Made by a program: the position numbers and the translations under genes. Below are positions 60,270 to 64,000 of a stretch of DNA of 64,000 nucleotides, in pieces (within the stretch, counting starts at the first letter, position 1; each line of letters starts with the position of its first letter). Origin of the DNA: Apteryx mantelli (Eukaryota; Chordata; Aves; Apterygiformes; Apterygidae); assembly GCF_036417845.1 (NCBI RefSeq), contig NC_089979.1, positions 114,671,415 to 114,735,414 of the forward strand. The letters run 5' to 3'. The notes under the pieces are model-generated. The model ran no database searches and was not told the origin of the DNA. It saw only the letters and a program-made list of their open reading frames with translations.

Positions 60270-60780
60270 AACAACCATAGAATGGTAGCTCAAAGTGGAA
60301 AAAAAAAGCATTTTTCTCAGTGTATGGAACCGCTGCATGGTCTCTAAATCACAGCTGGGTCAGGGAATACTTGGGATGGATTTTTTTTTTCATAAAAACT
60401 CATTGAGGATTAGCTCCTATATCATAATAAAGAATAAGGCAGGAAGGCTTCTTCAGAGATCATCCCCTTGGCTCAAGCCAAGATGAGTTTTGTAATTAAA
60501 CTACCTTTGAAAGATGTTTGTCCTATTTGCTCTTAAGAGCCTCTGACAATGGAGATTTCCAGGGTCCCTCAGAGTCCAATGCTTAACTACCCTTTCATTA
60601 GAAATCTGCCCTAATGTCTAGCATGTCCCTGACTGTAATGTTAGTTCTTCATTCCTTATCCTGTGCTGTCTGTTTCTTCCTTGTAGCAACCTTTTACCTG
60701 TTTGAAAACTCATATTACATCTCCTCTTATTACTTTTCTCCAGGCTGTTCTTCACATCTTCCTTGTGTGGACTTTAAGGG
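60270..60780 (-). mobile_element. CR1 LINE 3' fragment, - orientation, degraded
   Basis: Read on the + strand, the segment shows reverse-complement CR1 landmarks in order. They are CATAGAATGG, GAGATCATCCCCTTGGCTCA, GAGTTTTGTAATTAAACTACC, a TTGCTCTTAAGAGCCTCTGACAATGGAGAT-type block, CAATGCTTAACTACCC, and AGCAACCTTTTACCTGTTTGAAAACTC followed by TCTTATTACTTTTCTCCAGGC. The copy has substitutions, a probable insertion near 60300-60420 and no open reverse-transcriptase frame. Confidence 0.8.
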
Positions 60781-61856
60781 TTTTTCCTGCTGCATGTGCA
60801 TGTTGAAGGGTCTACTCTATAACTACCATGGCTGGTGTACAATAAGTATTACAATAAGGGGTAAAGGAGAATATGAGGAAAAAAAAATCCCTACTCTTAA
60901 ACTGCTCTACATCTTTCCTGAAGTGCAGTGCTCACTCTTGGACACATTCCTTAACCGAGAAAACTGGGTCAATAGATGACTTCATGTATGAGACATGAAA
61001 CTTTTGCTCACATACCCAGTGTAGCACTTTTTGTTTTCCTACAGCTGTGCAACATGTTGACTGATTTCACTATAGTGTAAGAGATTTTTGTATCAGTTTA
61101 CAGTAAAGCAGCACAGTCATAATGTATTTTGCATTCTTTCTACTGCAACATTTCTAATAGCCTAGGCTATAAGGCTTATAACATTGTCTGAAACTGCGGG
61201 GGTTCCCCATTGTTTGCAAATACACTTCTGCATATGCATGTGGCATGTAAACATGAAGTTACTTTAAATTTGCTACTGGCAGCCATTTGTGAGCTGTCAG
61301 CGGGCAGTGAAGCTCTTCCTTTTTGAAAAGTAGATATAACTTTTCCATGTATTGCCTCAGCATATATGAAAAAGGAAACCTCTCTAAAGACAAAAGATTT
61401 GTTAACATTTTAGCACCTATTGCTGGTAGTCATTCTGCATTTCAGTTACGTACACAGCTTTCTCTGTTCCCCTGCATAGTCCCAGCAATGTGTTCTTGTA
61501 CCAATAACCAGCACTGAGCATTCACTCCATCCAGCACACTCTTCAGCTCTTTTTCCTTTTCTCTCTCCATTAAGGGACAATTTTAAAAGCAGCTTTCCTG
61601 TGAAGGATTTTTTCAGAGAAACTCAAGATTACAGGTCGGGCCACAGTTCCTTTCAATGTAGCCCCAGTTCCATTCTGGATTTGTCCTCATCTGTACTCGG
61701 TATCACTGAAATTATCTGTGACTTTATGATTTGGCAGTTACATGGCAAAATGGCTAAATAAAGACAACTATGCCTACTATATTTGAAATATGGCTTCCAT
61801 TCCCAGCAGTACTGTATGATTTTTAGTATTTAATTGGTATTTTTTAATACATGCAT

Positions 61857-61871
61857 GCACACACACACACA
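61857..61871 (+). repeat. CA microsatellite followed by TA-rich sequence
   Basis: About seven CA units, then a TATATAT-rich stretch. Confidence 0.85.
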
Positions 61872-62330
61872 TTTATATATATGAATATATGTGTACACTT
61901 GAAAGTGGATTGCTCAGTAACCTCTCCTCATTCTCATATCAGCATAAAGAATGGATATTCAAGTTTTAGTCCATAATCGACATACAGTGTGACCTCTCAT
62001 CAAGCAAAATCCTCTGAGCTCCTGCCTGTCATCCTATGTGTAATCATGCTACAATGTCCCATACTGGGAAACAAGTTGTTGTAGCACCTTGAGGAGCCTG
62101 AGTGGATGCATCTGCATATAGGAAAATAACAAGCCAGCTGCTACCCTAAGCACTCTGAGATGTTCTTTAAGGATGAAAGGTTCTCGCAATACAAAACAAA
62201 TAGTACTTGTTTAAACCTAGTGCTCTCCCCACTTCAGTGCTACCTTCCATGTGCTGCAGGTTTCTTCAGAAGTGAGCCAAGCTAGAATTTTTTATTTAAT
62301 TTCTAATTTTCTTTTAGTTACTAAACTAAA

Positions 62331-62358
62331 TGCTTATGATTTACTAAAATCATAAGCA
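62331..62358. repeat. perfect 12 bp inverted repeat with 4-base loop
   Basis: TGCTTATGATTT at 62331-62342 is mirrored exactly by AAATCATAAGCA at 62347-62358 around the loop ACTA. The stem does not extend further. It is shorter than a pre-miRNA hairpin and may be cruciform-forming or accidental. Confidence 0.7.
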
Positions 62359-64000
62359 AGCATGACTTTCTGGTAGGGAAAGGGTGGATGAGAGAAGTCC
62401 CTGTCTTGTGTGAAGGTAAAGGGGGAGGTTTTGCTTAGGGGTGAGGGAGGGAATGCCACAAGGGGTCTCTGGTTATTTGTGAGAGTTGAGTTGGCAGGAA
62501 GGCAGGGATGGTTTCAGGCTCACTTGCAGGACAGTGTGTTGTGCTCCAGTGGACACTCAAAAGGGAGTGAGACCATCTAGAATATCCCATCACCCATCAG
62601 AGAAAGGGTGAAGGCTTACACAGACAGGAGAGGAGTTTATAAAAAAAGTCTCAATATGTAATAGGTGGTTCTCATCTACAGAGTTAGAATGATCACCAGG
62701 AGCAATACAAATTTCTAGCAGACATACTTATAATTTGTACTTTATACACAGGCCTGGTTCTTCTAACTTTGAATACACCAGGGCATTTAATTATATGGAA
62801 TTACTCTACATCTACAAGTCAGGTGTGATTCAAACTCCTCATAGATTATTGGCTTAATTTAAATTAATAGCAACTCTGACAAAATAGCCTTATAGTCAGC
62901 AACAAATGAACATGCCCTGGTCAACTTATTTTCTATCTAGTCAAACAGCCAAGAGTTGGTCCTCTAGGCCAGATGAAAGTGTATGTTGAAACAAAAATGA
63001 ATGCGTTAATTCAGGGAAAAAAATATATTGCTCTTTTCAGTGAGTACGTATTAAATATTGTCTGCATTTTGTTTTCTGTCAAGATGACGCAGAAGTAAAG
63101 AGGATGCCTTTGACAGTAGAGGGCACTGTGACCTCAAAAATATGCTTCAAAACTAGGAACTAGTTCCACCTATTTGTCATAGCCTAGCTGACAGGACACA
63201 GACAAAAGCATTATTCCAGCTGAAAGGAAGCACCACCTATCTGGTGGTAGTTCAAGAGACTACAGTGGTGGTGTGGTAAAGAGGGACAGACTGATGCCTG
63301 TGAATGACCACGGAAAATTGAAAGAAAGAATTCTGTCAAGTTCTTTAACATGGTGAAACAAATATTTTGGCAAATAGTCTTTAAAGCCTGGGTCCTGCTA
63401 TCTGCAAGGTCTCAGAACACATAAAGAAACCATGCAAACAGCCAGGACCATGATTTGACACAGATTATCAAAAAGTGAAAAAGGTGAGGAAGGAGATGAG
63501 GAAAACAGATTAAACTGTTGCTGTTAGTCACCAGTAAGGACTCTATATGTGATTTTCAGATAAAATTTGTGTTAATTTTTAGTTGTGTGTGGGTGTAAAA
63601 TTAAAGGGCTTGTAGCCTCACCAACATTTTTTTCTCTAGATAAAGTCTCTGGCATCAAGACCAGACTTACCAAGAAGTGAGATGACATGCAGACCTCAAA
63701 ACGACCATGTCAGTGATTCAGTTCATGACAAAGAATTCACCTTTGCTCAGATATATATAGGAAACAAAATTCCCAGGTGATGGCTTTGTCTACCATTTAT
63801 GGGGTATGCGTTTGATGTGCAAGATCATCTTGCCTTCAATCTGGTCTGCCATTTTACGTCATTTGCTAAAGGCACTTTCTGTCACTGTCTGCCAGTACTG
63901 AGTCTGCCTCTTCTCTGCCTTCATTAACTGGGGCAGTAAAGGATACACTGAAATCACTACTGACATGAACATCAGGGTGGGCAAAAGGCAAACAATAAAT

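Larger units (their letters stand above)
60781..64000. other. distal downstream intergenic DNA
   Basis: AT-rich DNA without a supported gene up to the end of the window. It contains a CA microsatellite (61857-61871) and a perfect 12 bp inverted repeat (62331-62358). A T-box half site (AGGTGTGA) occurs at about 62821 but is not unexpected by chance. Confidence 0.65.

Noticed and set aside
21389..62828. Several exact T-box half sites (AGGTGTGA or TCACACCT at 21389, 32850, 44422, 56510, 62821) suggesting autoregulation
   Set aside because: About two are expected by chance in 64 kb. The five seen are spread over 40 kb with no pairing or clustering, so they are not evidence of regulation.

Overview
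The window is vertebrate nuclear DNA. It carries one complete protein-coding gene, the cardiac T-box transcription factor TBX20, on the + strand. The ATG is at 9188 and the stop ends at 43433; eight coding exons (1323 nt including stop) encode 440 residues. All fourteen splice sites are GT/AG, every exon junction keeps frame, and no exon has a frameshift or premature stop. The source is most likely a bird, or at least a sauropsid. The evidence is degraded CR1 LINE tails in both orientations (about 49165-49605 and 60270-60780), very few interspersed repeats, strong CpG islands, and a 440-residue product. The human protein, recalled rather than aligned, has 447 residues. The species cannot be fixed from the sequence alone.

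Layout. 1-1830 is AT-rich upstream DNA with no supported gene. 1830-3195 is a very GC-rich CpG island containing a tandem array of about 71 bp units, each with a YY1-type core (GCCATCTT or GCCATTTT). 3200-8640 is upstream non-coding DNA with a further GC-rich stretch (6140-7440) and several simple repeats. 8640-9480 is the TBX20 promoter/exon 1 CpG island, with an inverted CCAAT box, a TGACGTG element and a G-quadruplex-type G-run cluster. Exon 2 sits in its own CpG island (10660-11560). Introns 1-7 follow; intron 6 is the largest (11.5 kb). The 3' UTR starts at 43434, with a first AATAAA at 43551. 43570-64000 is AT-rich downstream DNA with no gene that I can support.

Protein architecture. 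The N-terminus has an eh1-like Groucho/TLE motif (residues 18-24). The T-box DNA-binding domain runs from about residue 103 to 286 and is encoded by exons 2-6. A Ser/Pro/Gly-rich C-terminal regulatory region follows, encoded by exons 7-8. The most useful extra observation is at the exon 6 donor: reading straight through gives one Arg codon and then TAA, so intron 6 retention would yield a 291-residue T-box-only protein. This matches the position of the known 297-residue human short isoform.

Most long open frames in the GC islands (both strands, 2-3 kb, 6.7-7.7 kb and 8.2-9.7 kb) are stop-poor CpG artefacts and are not annotated. I found no CRISPR array, operon, tRNA, rRNA or intact transposon.
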